Assembly (NCBI GenBank): GCA_002482565.1
Contig: DLGG01000045.1
Coordinates: 691-60,042, forward strand
Reading direction: 5' to 3'
Origin: Solidesulfovibrio magneticus
GTDB taxonomy: Bacteria > Desulfobacterota > Desulfovibrionia > Desulfovibrionales > Desulfovibrionaceae
Length of the DNA stretch: 59,352 nucleotides
Below the pieces are notes generated by a model that ran no database searches, had not been told where the DNA came from, and saw only the letters and a program-made list of their open reading frames with translations. How positions within the stretch are numbered: position 1 is the first letter of the stretch; every line of letters starts with the position of its first letter. Shown here piece after piece: positions 48,661 to 58,247 of the stretch. The translations under genes were made by a program, and so were the position numbers.

Positions 48661-49718
48661 CTTTGCCTCACAAGCCCGCCGTCACCGGTGGCGGTTCCGC
48701 CCCTGGCGCGCCCGACCTGCGCCAGGGTCTTGATCGCCGGCAATTCCTGCGCCGGCTGGCCGGGGCGTCGATCCTGGCCGTGGCCGCCGGGGGGCTTGGC
48801 GCGGTTCTCTACGACCCAAAGGGGCCGGCGGGCGTGGCCGGGGGCAAGGTGCTGGCCGGGCTGGGCGATTTCCGCGCCGCCGCGCCGCCGGCCGGCCAGC
48901 CCCGGTTGGCCACGGTCCACGGCGCGGACCGCAAGGCCATGTTCGACCTTGGCGTCAAGGCCCTGGGCGGCATGGAGGCCTTCGTCTCCCGGGGCGACGT
49001 CGTGCTGCTCAAGGTCAACGCCGCTTTTGCCTCGCCGGCCATCCTCGGGGCCACCACCCATCCCGACTTGCTCACCGCCGCCGTGGAAGCCTGCCGGGCG
49101 GCCGGGGCGAGCCGGGTGCTGGTCACCGACAATCCCATCAACAGCCCGGAAAGCTGTTTCGAGGTTTCGGGCCTGTCCGGCGCGGCGCGCAGTTCCGGCG
49201 CGGCCATCCTCCTGCCGCGTCCGGCCCTGTTTTCGCCCCTGACCCTGCCCGGCGGCCGGCTCATCACGGACTGGCCGGTCCTGGCCGGGGCCTTTGCCGG
49301 CGTCACCAAGGTCATCGCGCTCGCGCCGGTCAAGGACCACCAGCGGGCCGGGGCCTCCATGAGCCTCAAAAACTTCTACGGTCTGCTTGGCGGGCGACGA
49401 AACATTTTCCACCAGGACATAAACGGCGTCATCGCCGAGTTGGGGCAGCTTATGCGCCCGACCCTGGTCGTCCTTGACGGCGTGAGCGCCATGATGGCCA
49501 ACGGCCCGACCGGCGGCTCCCTGGCCGATCTCAAGGCCACCAACACGATGATCTTTTCCGCCGACCCCGTGGCCGCCGACACGCTCGGCGCGGGGCTGCT
49601 CGGGCGCGCGCCGGCCGATCTGCCCTATCTGGCCCTGGCCCAGGTGGCCGGGGTGGGCACCATGGACGTGGCCTCCCTGGCCCCGGTGACGCTCTCCCTC
49701 GACAAGGCGGCGGGGTAA
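48657..49718 (+). CDS. Tat-exported DUF362 protein
   Basis: A 353-residue protein with a twin-arginine signal (LDRRQFLRRLAGASILAVAAGG). The DUF362 core follows: VVLLKVNAAFASPAILGATTHPDLL, RVLVTDNPINSPESCFEVSG, VIALAPVKDHQRAGASMSLKNF and a late block FSADPVAADTLGAGLL. DUF362 proteins often accompany iron-sulfur electron carriers, and folded export through Tat suggests a cofactor is inserted before export. Cysteine ligands are few here. It lies between the DUF6599-like protein and the NapH/NapG-like protein, 3 bp upstream of the latter. Confidence 0.8.
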   Translation: MTLPHKPAVTGGGSAPGAPDLRQGLDRRQFLRRLAGASILAVAAGGLGAVLYDPKGPAGVAGGKVLAGLGDFRAAAPPAGQPRLATVHGADRKAMFDLGVKALGGMEAFVSRGDVVLLKVNAAFASPAILGATTHPDLLTAAVEACRAAGASRVLVTDNPINSPESCFEVSGLSGAARSSGAAILLPRPALFSPLTLPGGRLITDWPVLAGAFAGVTKVIALAPVKDHQRAGASMSLKNFYGLLGGRRNIFHQDINGVIAELGQLMRPTLVVLDGVSAMMANGPTGGSLADLKATNTMIFSADPVAADTLGAGLLGRAPADLPYLALAQVAGVGTMDVASLAPVTLSLDKAAG

Positions 49719-49721
49719 GCC

Positions 49722-51461
49722 ATGCGCATCGTCGTCGCCCGCCGGGTCAGCCAAGGTTTTTTCCTGCTGCTGTTTTTCTGGTTTTGCCTCGTGGCCACGG
49801 TGGGGGGCGGCTTCCTGCAACTGCGCGGTTGGCCCATCAACTGGCTGCTGTCCCTGGACCCGCTGCCCGCCCTGGGGACCATGCTGGCCACGCGTACGCT
49901 CTACGCCCCCTTGTTGTGGGGCCTCGGCGTTTTGGCCCTGACATTGTTTGTCGGCCGGTTTTTCTGCGGCTTCATCTGTCCCCTGGGGACCCTCAACCAG
50001 ATGACGGGCTGGCTGGCCCGGCTGGGGCGCGCGCCCAAGGACCGGGCCGAGGACAATCGCCCCAGCCGCGCCCAGGTCGTCAAATACGCGCTATTGGCCT
50101 TTTTCCTGGGGTGCGCCGCCTTGGGCGGCCTGCAAACCGGACTGCTCGATCCGTTGCCGCTGGTGTTTCGCAGCGTCAACCTGGCCTTGCTCCCCCTGGC
50201 CGACCCGGGTATCGGCGTCGTCCACGACGCGCCTCGGCACTACGAAGGGGTGTGGTGGATCGGGCTGATGCTTCTGGCCATCCTGGCGCTAAACGCCGTG
50301 CGGCCCCGGTTTTTCTGCCGGTTCATCTGCCCATTGGGGGCGCTTTTCGGCCTGGCCGCCCGGGTTGCCCCCTGGCGCATCGGCAAGGCCACGGACAAGA
50401 GCTGCGGCGACTGCCGCTTGTGCGAGTCCCACTGCGAGGGCGGCTGCCGCCCGTCCGGGAGGCTTGTCATCAGCGAATGTTTGCTGTGCTGCAATTGCCT
50501 GGACCGTTGTCCTTCCGGTCGCATCGGCTTTGCCGGCCGGGCTTCGGCCGCCGGGGAAACGGCCGTGCCCGATTTCTCCCGGCGCGGCGCGGTGGCGCTC
50601 CTGGCCGCCGGCACGGCCGGAGTCTTCAGTGCGCCGCTGTGGCGGGTGGAGGACGCCGCAGGTCTTGGCCGTTCGCCCTCGCTTATTCGCCCGCCCGGTT
50701 CCCTGGACGAGGAGCGCTTCCTGGCCCGTTGCATCCGCTGCGGCCAGTGCATGCGGGCCTGTCCGTCCAACATCATCCAGCCATCCGTCACGACGGCCGG
50801 ACTCATCGGGCTGTGGACGCCGGTCCTCAACTACCGCCTGGGCCGCTCGGGCTGCCAACCCAACTGCATCGCCTGCGGCCAGGTCTGCCCCACGGCAGCC
50901 ATCCGGCCGCTAAGCCTCCAGGAAAAGCTTGGCCAGGGCGAGTATGCCGCCGCCGGCCCCATCCGCCTGGGCACGGCCTTTGTCGACCGCACCCGCTGCC
51001 TGCCCTGGGCCATGGGCCGGCCGTGCATCGTCTGCCAGGAGGTCTGCCCGGTCAGCCCCAAGGCCATCGGCGTGCGCACGGTCTTCGAGCCCGTGTTCGG
51101 CGGCGCCGTGGACATCGCCGACGCCAAGGGCGCGGTCCTGGCCCTTGCCGCCGCGCCGGGCACGGGCCGAAGCTTCGGCAGCGGCGACTATTACCTGCGT
51201 CCGGCCGGCTTTCCCGACGCGGCGGCACGGCGTATCGTGTCCCTTTCCGGCGCGAGCCTGACGCTCGAAAAGCCGCTGCCAGACCTCGGCCAGGGCCGCC
51301 GCGCCGCAATCGTGGTGCGGCTCCAGCAGCCCCACGTGGACCCGGCGCGCTGCGTGGGCTGCGGCATGTGCGAGCACGAATGCCCGGTGTCCGGGCTGCG
51401 GGCCATCCGCGTGACGCGCGAGAACGAATCGCGCTCGGGCCCCGGGCGGATGCTGGCCTGA
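49722..51461 (+). CDS. NapH-NapG-like fused membrane iron-sulfur protein
   Basis: A 579-residue protein. The N-terminal ~210 residues have four membrane helices and two CxxxCP motifs (CGFICPLGTLNQ, CRFICPLGALFG) like NapH/CcoG. Then come Cys sets CGDCRLCESHC and CLLCCNCLDRCPSG, an internal hydrophobic stretch after SRRGAVALLAAGTAGVFSA that looks like a Tat-type signal, and NapG-like ferredoxin sets CIRCGQCMRACP, CQPNCIACGQVCP, CIVCQEVCP and CVGCGMCEHECP. It looks like a NapH and a NapG fused head to tail. It would take quinol electrons across or along the membrane to a periplasmic partner, perhaps the following exported reductase. Confidence 0.82.
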   Translation: MRIVVARRVSQGFFLLLFFWFCLVATVGGGFLQLRGWPINWLLSLDPLPALGTMLATRTLYAPLLWGLGVLALTLFVGRFFCGFICPLGTLNQMTGWLARLGRAPKDRAEDNRPSRAQVVKYALLAFFLGCAALGGLQTGLLDPLPLVFRSVNLALLPLADPGIGVVHDAPRHYEGVWWIGLMLLAILALNAVRPRFFCRFICPLGALFGLAARVAPWRIGKATDKSCGDCRLCESHCEGGCRPSGRLVISECLLCCNCLDRCPSGRIGFAGRASAAGETAVPDFSRRGAVALLAAGTAGVFSAPLWRVEDAAGLGRSPSLIRPPGSLDEERFLARCIRCGQCMRACPSNIIQPSVTTAGLIGLWTPVLNYRLGRSGCQPNCIACGQVCPTAAIRPLSLQEKLGQGEYAAAGPIRLGTAFVDRTRCLPWAMGRPCIVCQEVCPVSPKAIGVRTVFEPVFGGAVDIADAKGAVLALAAAPGTGRSFGSGDYYLRPAGFPDAAARRIVSLSGASLTLEKPLPDLGQGRRAAIVVRLQQPHVDPARCVGCGMCEHECPVSGLRAIRVTRENESRSGPGRMLA

Positions 51462-51559
51462 CGCTTTTCCGCCCGTTGCCGGACGCGGCGGGCGGGTGAT
51501 GACGCATACGGCCCTGCGGGGCGCGACGCGGGGGAGCCCGCGCGCCAAGGAGGACGGCG

Positions 51560-52780
51560 ATGGCTGCGGAAAAAAAAGCCGGTTTCACCCGGCGCGACCT
51601 GATGAAGACCCTGGGGCTTGGCGGGCTGGCCGTGGCCGGCCTGGGCCTGCCCGGCCCGGCCCTTGCCGAGGGCGAGCCCGAGAAGGCCGCCCCCGGCCCC
51701 ATGCCCCGGCGCACGCTCGGCAAGACCGGACTCGAGGTGTCCATCCTCAACCTCGGCGGCATGTTCGACACCATCAACAACCAGCTGCTCCTGCGCCAGG
51801 CCCTGGCCTGGGGCGTCAACTTCTGGGACACGGCCGAGGCCTACGGCAACGGCATGTCCGAGGAGGGCTACGGCCGCTTTTTCGCGCGCAATCCCGAGGC
51901 GCGCAAACAGATCGTCCTGACCACCAAGCTCGTGGCCAAGGGCGGCAGGTTCGACGAGCGCCTGGACGCCGCGCTCGCCCGGCTCAAGACCGATTCCGTG
52001 GACCTGTTCTACGTCCACGCCATCTCGGGCATCGGCGAGATGGACGGGCAGATGCGCGACTGGGCGGCGGCCCAAAAAAAGGCCGGCAAGATCAAGTTCT
52101 TCGGCTTCAGCTCCCACGCCAACATGGAGGACTGCCTGCTCGGCGCGGCCAAGCTCGACTGGATCGACGCGGTGATGGTGTCCTACAACTTCCGGCTCAT
52201 GCACGAGCGGAAGATGCGCGAGGCCCTCGCGGCCTGCGCCAGGGCGGGCATCGGCGTGGTGGCCATGAAGACGCAGGGCGGCGGGCCGGTCAAGACCGAC
52301 TCGGAGGCGGAACTGGACATGGCCGGCCGGTTTTTGGAAAAAGGCTTCACCGACAAGCAGGCCAAGCTCAAGGCCATCTGGCAAAACCCGGACATCGCCT
52401 CGGCCTGCTCCCAGATGCCCAACCTCACCATCCTCTCGGCCAACGTGGCCGCCGCGCGCGACGCCACGGCGCTCGCCCGGGAGGACTTCGACGCGTTGCG
52501 CGCCTTTGCCGACGCCACGCACGGCGACTACTGCGCGGGCTGCGCCGGCGTGTGCGGCGCGGCCATGGGCGGGGCCGTGCCCGTGGCCGACGTCATGCGC
52601 GCCATGATGTACCACCGCGACTACGGCGAGACGGCCATCGCAAGGGAGCTTTACGCGAGCCTGCCCGAAACGTTGCGGCGCGATCCCGCTTCCCTGGATT
52701 TCTCCCGGGCCGAGGCGGCCTGTCCGCGCGGGCTGGCCATCGCCGCGATCATGGAAGACGCTTCCAGACTGCTTGCCTGA
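51560..52780 (+). CDS. Tat-exported aldo/keto reductase with C-terminal Cys motif
   Basis: A 406-residue protein. A Tat signal (FTRRDLMKTLGLGGLAVAGLGL) precedes an aldo/keto reductase barrel: RTLGKTGLEVSILNLGG, catalytic Asp and Tyr in NFWDTAEAYGNG, Lys in VLTTKLVAKGG and His in DLFYVHAISG. A C-terminal HGDYCAGCAGVCG gives C-x2-C-x3-C, as in iron-sulfur-associated family members. Folded export implies a bound cofactor. It follows the NapH/NapG-like gene by 98 bp and could receive its electrons. The substrate is unknown. A rho-independent terminator follows. Confidence 0.85.
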   Translation: MAAEKKAGFTRRDLMKTLGLGGLAVAGLGLPGPALAEGEPEKAAPGPMPRRTLGKTGLEVSILNLGGMFDTINNQLLLRQALAWGVNFWDTAEAYGNGMSEEGYGRFFARNPEARKQIVLTTKLVAKGGRFDERLDAALARLKTDSVDLFYVHAISGIGEMDGQMRDWAAAQKKAGKIKFFGFSSHANMEDCLLGAAKLDWIDAVMVSYNFRLMHERKMREALAACARAGIGVVAMKTQGGGPVKTDSEAELDMAGRFLEKGFTDKQAKLKAIWQNPDIASACSQMPNLTILSANVAAARDATALAREDFDALRAFADATHGDYCAGCAGVCGAAMGGAVPVADVMRAMMYHRDYGETAIARELYASLPETLRRDPASLDFSRAEAACPRGLAIAAIMEDASRLLA

Positions 52781-52821
52781 TGTCCCCGCGGGGAAGCCAG
52801 GCGCTTTCCCCACGCTCCTCG

Positions 52822-52861
52822 CCGCGCCCGCTCCAGTTCCCCCGGGGCGGGCGCGGTTTTT
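52822..52861 (+). terminator. Intrinsic terminator of the TonB/aldo-keto reductase operon
   Basis: CCGCGCCCGC (52822-52831) / GCGGGCGCGG (52847-52856), perfect 10-bp stem, followed by five T. Confidence 0.8.
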
Positions 52862-52944
52862 GGTTCGCCGGGCGTCATGGCGGCAGCCGCCGCGGCTGAT
52901 CGGGGCGTTGTCAGCGGCACGGCCAGGGCCGGATCGCGGCAGGC

Positions 52945-54184
52945 TCAGTCGTCGCCGCCGCGCAGGGCTTCGATGGGGTCCATGGCCGCGGCCTTGCGCG
53001 CGGGCCTCAGGCCGAAGACCAGGGCGATGACCACGGCCGCGGCAAGGGAGAGCACGAAGACCTTGGGCGACAGGCGCAGTTGCAGCAGGCCCAGGCGGGA
53101 CAGGGATTCCCCCAGCGCCACGCCGAGCGCCACGCCGGCGAGCGAGCCGGCCAGGGTCAGGTAGAGGGCCTCGGAGAGGAACTGGGCGGTGAGCGCCGCG
53201 CCGCTCGCGCCCACGGCCTTGCGCAGGCCGATTTCCGCCTTGCGCTCGCTGACGCTTAGAAACATCAGGTTGGCCAGCACGAAGCCGCCGACCACGATCG
53301 CCACCCCCGCCGTGATGCCGAGAAAGGCGACCAGCCCGCCGGTGAACGCCGTGAGGAACTTGAGGATTTCACTGGCCGAGATGATGGTGAAGTCGTCGTT
53401 GTCCGTGGGCCCGAGGTGGTGCAGGTGGCGCAGCAGGGCGCGCAGGTTGTCCTTGTGGGTGTCGATCAGGTCCGGGTCGTGGAACTTGATGCGAAGCCCC
53501 CGGAAGTACTTGCGGTCGAGGTTGAAACGCTGGGTGAGCGTGGAGATGGGCATGATGATGCGGTCGTCGATGGTGACGTCCGAACCGCCGCCCGAAAGTC
53601 CCCGGTAGGCCAGCCGCCCGACGATCTGCACGGGCAGGTTCTTGACCATGATGGTGCGCCCGAGCGGCGAGGCGTCGCCGAAAAGCTGGCGCGCCGGTTC
53701 GTCGCCGATAAGCGCCACCTTGGCCCCGCGCGCCACGTCCTCCTCGGACAGGTCGCGGCCTTCGGCCAGCGGCCAGTTCCAGGCCCTGGCGTAGTTTTCC
53801 GTGGCCCCGACCACCACCGGGGATTCGTGGTTCCTGTTGTCGTACTTGAGCGTGATCTGGCGGATCGAACGCATGGGCAGCACGGCGTAGGCTCCGGGCA
53901 GGGAGCGCGCCACGGCCCGCGCGTCGGCCCAGGTGAGGGTGTAGATGCGCTGGCCCACGGGCCGGTTCTCGATGTCGCCGCCAAGGACCATGACCGCGTC
54001 CGGGCCGAAGAAATCGACGATTTCCAGGGCCTTGCGCCGCGCCCCGTCCACCGAGGCCACGATGACCGTGAGCGCCGCCACGCCCATGGCCACGGCGGCG
54101 ATGACGAAGGCGCTGCGCGCCTTGTGCGCGAGAAGCGCAAGCAGGGCCATACGCTGGATGCGCCAGAGTATGCGCAGGGCGCGC

Positions 54185-54210
<26 letters not shown>
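52945..54210 (-). CDS. MacB-type ABC transporter permease (FtsX domain)
   Basis: A 421-residue permease. One helix near residues 30-55, a large periplasmic domain with MacB-periplasmic-core features (GRDLSEEDVARGAKVALIGDE, FGDASPLGRTIMV), then three helices of the FtsX domain with the coupling segment SVSERKAEIGLRKAVGASGAALTAQFL. The C-terminus ends ARKAAAMDPIEALRGG, a classic FtsX/MacB ending. It overlaps the ATPase gene by 26 bp. Together with its ATPase and adaptor it forms a tripartite-type exporter of peptides, lipoproteins or macrolide-like molecules. No outer-membrane TolC gene is nearby. Confidence 0.92.
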
Positions 54211-54906
<696 letters not shown>

Positions 54907-54910
<4 letters not shown>

Positions 54911-56172
54911 CGCCGCACCGGCTTGTTGGCCCGGGGGGCGCTTATGGGCGGCGCGGCGAGCCCTGGCAGCACGATCTGCGTGGCCACCTTTTCGCCCGGG
55001 GAAAGCCCCGCGGTCACCTCGGTCTCGTTGAGGCCCTCCAGGCCGAGCGTGGGGCTGACCTCGCGCACGGAGCCGTCCCCGGCCACGGCGAACACCACCT
55101 GGCGGTCGCCGATCCACTTGAGCGCGGCGTTGGGGATGACGAGCACCCCCTTTTTCTCCTGCACCACGATCTGGCACTGCGTGGTCATTTCCGGGCGCAG
55201 CTGCGCGGATTCCTTGGGGTCCAGGCGCACGAGGGCCTGGTAGTAGACGATGTTGTCGCGGATTTCCGGCTGGGGATAGATCTGGTCCACGCTGCCCCGA
55301 AACACCGTGACGGGATGGGCGTCCACGCGGAATTCCACGGCAAGGCCGGGATGCACCTGGCCCACGTCGGTCTCGTCCACGTAGATCCACATTTCCAGGC
55401 GCGTGGGGTCGAGCACGGTGATGAGGTTGGCCACCTGCAACCCGGCCACGACCGTTTCGCCGGCCTGGGAGGTGACCAGCGCGACCACGCCGTCGATGGG
55501 GCTGACGATGCGGGTGTAGGAAATCTTGGTCCTGGCCGACTCGATGACGGCCTCGGCCTCTTCCTTGGCTTTTTGCGCCTTGAAGCGCTCTTTCTCGAAC
55601 TCGGTCCGCAGCCGGATCTCGGAGGCCTCGCGGGCGAGCACCTCGTTTTGGCCGACCAGGGCGTCGCGGTGGGCGGCGTCGAGGACGTCGCGGGCAATGA
55701 GCGACTTGCCGTAGAGTTCCTGCTGCCGTTTGAGGTTGGCGGCGGCGTAGTCGCTCTTGGCCCGCGACAGGCGCTGTTCGGCCTGGGCCTCGGCGATGCG
55801 CCTGGGGTAGACGGCCTCGACCTGCGCCAGTTCGGCCGTGGCCCGGGCGAGCTTGGCCTCGGCCTCGTCGAGCTGGGCGCGCAGTTCACGGTCGTCGATG
55901 ACGGCGATGAGCTGGCCCTTGTGGACGTCGTCGCCGACCTTGACGTTCATTTCCTTGATGGTGCCCGTGGCGCGCGCGCCGATCTTGACGATGGCCCCGA
56001 CCTGCGCCTTGATGATGCCCGTCGCCTCGAGGACCTTGCGCACGTCGCCGACCTGCGCTTCGGCCGTGGCCAGCACGCGTGGCGGTTCGACGGTCTTGTG
56101 GGCGATTGTCCAGGCGTAGAGCCCGGCCCCGGCGACGACGGCCAGGAGAAGGAACCATTTCAGTCTGCGCAT
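54907..56172 (-). CDS. MacA/HlyD-type periplasmic adaptor
   Basis: A 421-residue membrane-fusion protein. An N-terminal anchor (RRLKWFLLLAVVAGAGLYAW) is followed by a lipoyl/biotinyl-like half (GARATGTIKEMNVKVGDDVHKGQLIAVID), a long Ala/Glu/Lys-rich coiled-coil hairpin (residues ~95-215), the second half (YTRIVSPIDGVVALVTSQAGETV) and beta-barrel and membrane-proximal domains. It bridges the ABC pump to an outer-membrane channel. It is the first gene of the three-gene exporter operon. Confidence 0.93.
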
Positions 56173-56258
56173 GCGTTGTATCCGGGGGTCGGTTTTCCCG
56201 TCTTATAGCCCGGATGGCGCGGAGGGGCAAATCGGGGAGGCGTCTGTGCGGCTGCCGC

Positions 56259-56744
56259 CTAGAAAGGCGAAAGACTTTTCCAGAACGACTTGCCTTCCTT
56301 GGGCGGGGGGCCGGGCTTGGCGCGGTTTTTCTCGACCTTGCACTCGACCATGGCGAAGGTCTCGGTCTTGCCGCCGGAACAGCCCACGAACACCTTCACG
56401 TGGTAGCTGTTGTCGTTAAAGAGCAGAAAATACTCGAGCAGGGTCTTGCCGCCCGGGGCCGGGGCGGTGGCGTCGGGGCGGCCGTACTTGGCCGTGAAGT
56501 CGGCCGTGGCTTTGGCGACGTCGCACGTTTCGAGTTCCATCCTGGAGGGGCTTAGGGAGAAGCTGTCCTTGTAGATGCAGCTGTTGTCCAGGATGTTCTT
56601 GCCGCCGACGTTGGCGGGCTGGGCGATGTACTTCGTCTTGGCGAGCAGCTCGCCGAGCGCCGGATAGGGATGGTAGGGCTGGGCCAGGGCCGGGCGGCAA
56701 CACAAGAGCGCGGCAAAAAAACACAGCGTCGCAACCATACGCAT
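56259..56744 (-). CDS. Small secreted protein of unknown function
   Basis: A 161-residue protein with a clear signal peptide (MRMVATLCFFAALLCCRPALA). The mature part has four cysteines (SCIYKDS, ETCDVA, VGCSGG, VECKVE), compatible with two disulfides, and a block VGGKNILDNSCIYKDSFS. The Lys/Pro-rich tail contains PGPPPKEGKSF. I recognise no family. AAGGAGG lies 7 nt before the ATG. It is 86 bp upstream of the exporter operon on the same strand and could be its cargo or an accessory protein; that is only positional inference. Confidence 0.72.
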   Translation of the reverse strand: MRMVATLCFFAALLCCRPALAQPYHPYPALGELLAKTKYIAQPANVGGKNILDNSCIYKDSFSLSPSRMELETCDVAKATADFTAKYGRPDATAPAPGGKTLLEYFLLFNDNSYHVKVFVGCSGGKTETFAMVECKVEKNRAKPGPPPKEGKSFWKSLSPF

Positions 56745-56797
56745 CGTCGTTCCTCCTTGCGCGGACGCCGCCGCCGGCCCTGGCGGGCGCAGGCGGC

Positions 56798-58165
56798 CTA
56801 CGCCGAAAGCTCCGCGATCCAGCCGGCCACCGGCTCCTCGATCAGGCGGCGGATCGCCGCGAGCCGCTCGGGCGTCTCGGCCTCGAAACGCAGCACCAGC
56901 GCGGGCTGGGTGTTGGAGGCGCGCAGCAGCCCCCAGCCGTCGGGAAAGGTCAGCCGCACCCCGTCCACGTCGATGACGTCGTAGCGGTCCTTGAAAAAGT
57001 TGCGCGCCTTCTTGACCACCGCGAACTTGACCGCGTCCGGGCAGTCCATGCGGATTTCCGGGGTGTTGACCGTGGCCGGCCAGTCCGAAAGCATGGCCCC
57101 GAGCGGTTCGCGCGAGGCGGCCACGATCTCGGCCAGCCGCGCCGCGGCGTAGATGCCGTCGTCGAAGCCGAAATAGCGGTCCGCGAAGAACATGTGCCCG
57201 CTCATCTCCCCGGCGAGGATCGCGCCGGTTTCGCGCATGCGCGACTTGATCAGCGAATGGCCCGTGGCGGCCATGACCGGCTCGCCGCCATGGGCGGCAA
57301 TATCCTTGTAAAGCAGGTGGCTGCACTTGACCTCGCCGATGACCGTGCCCCCGGGATGGGCGGCGAGCACCGCGCGGGCGTAGATGGCCAGGATCTGGTC
57401 GCCGTACATGAGCCGGCCGGAGCCGTCCACGACGCCGATGCGGTCCGCGTCGCCGTCGAGGCCCACGCCGAAATCCGCGCCCTCGGCCACGACCCGCGCC
57501 GCGAGGTCGGCGACGTTTTCAAGCACCACGGGATCGGGGTGGTGGTTGGGAAAGCGGCCGTCGGGCTCGCAATAAAGCGGCACGACCTGCGCGCCGCACT
57601 GGCGCAGCGCCTCGGCGCACAGGAGCCCCCCGGCCCCGTTGCCGCCGTCCACCACGACCTTGACCACGCGCGGAAGCACCATCTGGTCGGTCAGATGCTC
57701 CACGTAGGAGGGCTTGATGTCGTGCTCGCAGACGATGCCCATGCCGGAGGCGAATTCACCCGCGGCCATGATGTCGTAGAGTTCGCGGATGGCGTCGGTG
57801 TGGATGGTGGTTTCGCCGCACCAGACCTTGAAGCCGTTGAATTCCGGCGGATTGTGGCTGGCCGTGACCATGACGCCGGCTTTGCGCCCCAGCGCCTTGA
57901 CCCCGTAGTAGAAGACCGGCGTCGGCACCATGCCAAGGCAGACCACGTCGATGCCGCACGAGGCCAGGCCCACGGCCAGGCGCGCCTGGTACTCGGGCGA
58001 ACTCAGGCGGCAGTCGTGGCCGACCACGGCCTGGCTGTGGCCCTGGCGCAGGAAATACGTCCCGGCCGCCCGGCCGAGCAGTTCCACCCAGTCGGGATCG
58101 AAATCGACGTCCACGACGCCCCGGATATCATAGGCGCGGAAAACGCCGGGCGAGACGGGTTTCAT
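56798..58165 (-). CDS. Phosphomannomutase/phosphoglucomutase
   Basis: A 455-residue alpha-D-phosphohexomutase that interconverts hexose 1- and 6-phosphates for glycan and LPS precursors. Four domain landmarks are visible: FRAYDIRGVVD at the N-terminus, the phosphoserine loop VMVTASHNPPEFNGFK near residue 105, the Mg site GVGLDGDADRIGVVD near 245, the sugar loop LAGEMSGHMFFADRYFGFDDG near 325, and the phosphate loop LRASNTQPALVLRFEAET near the C-terminus. GGAGG lies ~7 nt before the ATG. It is divergent from hflK. Confidence 0.95.
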   Translation of the reverse strand: MKPVSPGVFRAYDIRGVVDVDFDPDWVELLGRAAGTYFLRQGHSQAVVGHDCRLSSPEYQARLAVGLASCGIDVVCLGMVPTPVFYYGVKALGRKAGVMVTASHNPPEFNGFKVWCGETTIHTDAIRELYDIMAAGEFASGMGIVCEHDIKPSYVEHLTDQMVLPRVVKVVVDGGNGAGGLLCAEALRQCGAQVVPLYCEPDGRFPNHHPDPVVLENVADLAARVVAEGADFGVGLDGDADRIGVVDGSGRLMYGDQILAIYARAVLAAHPGGTVIGEVKCSHLLYKDIAAHGGEPVMAATGHSLIKSRMRETGAILAGEMSGHMFFADRYFGFDDGIYAAARLAEIVAASREPLGAMLSDWPATVNTPEIRMDCPDAVKFAVVKKARNFFKDRYDVIDVDGVRLTFPDGWGLLRASNTQPALVLRFEAETPERLAAIRRLIEEPVAGWIAELSA

Positions 58166-58247
58166 GCAGCATCCTCCATGCTGTTGACGACGGCGGCGGT
58201 GGGGGCTTCCCTTGACCTTCCCCTGCATCTCCCCTATGCCGCCTGGA

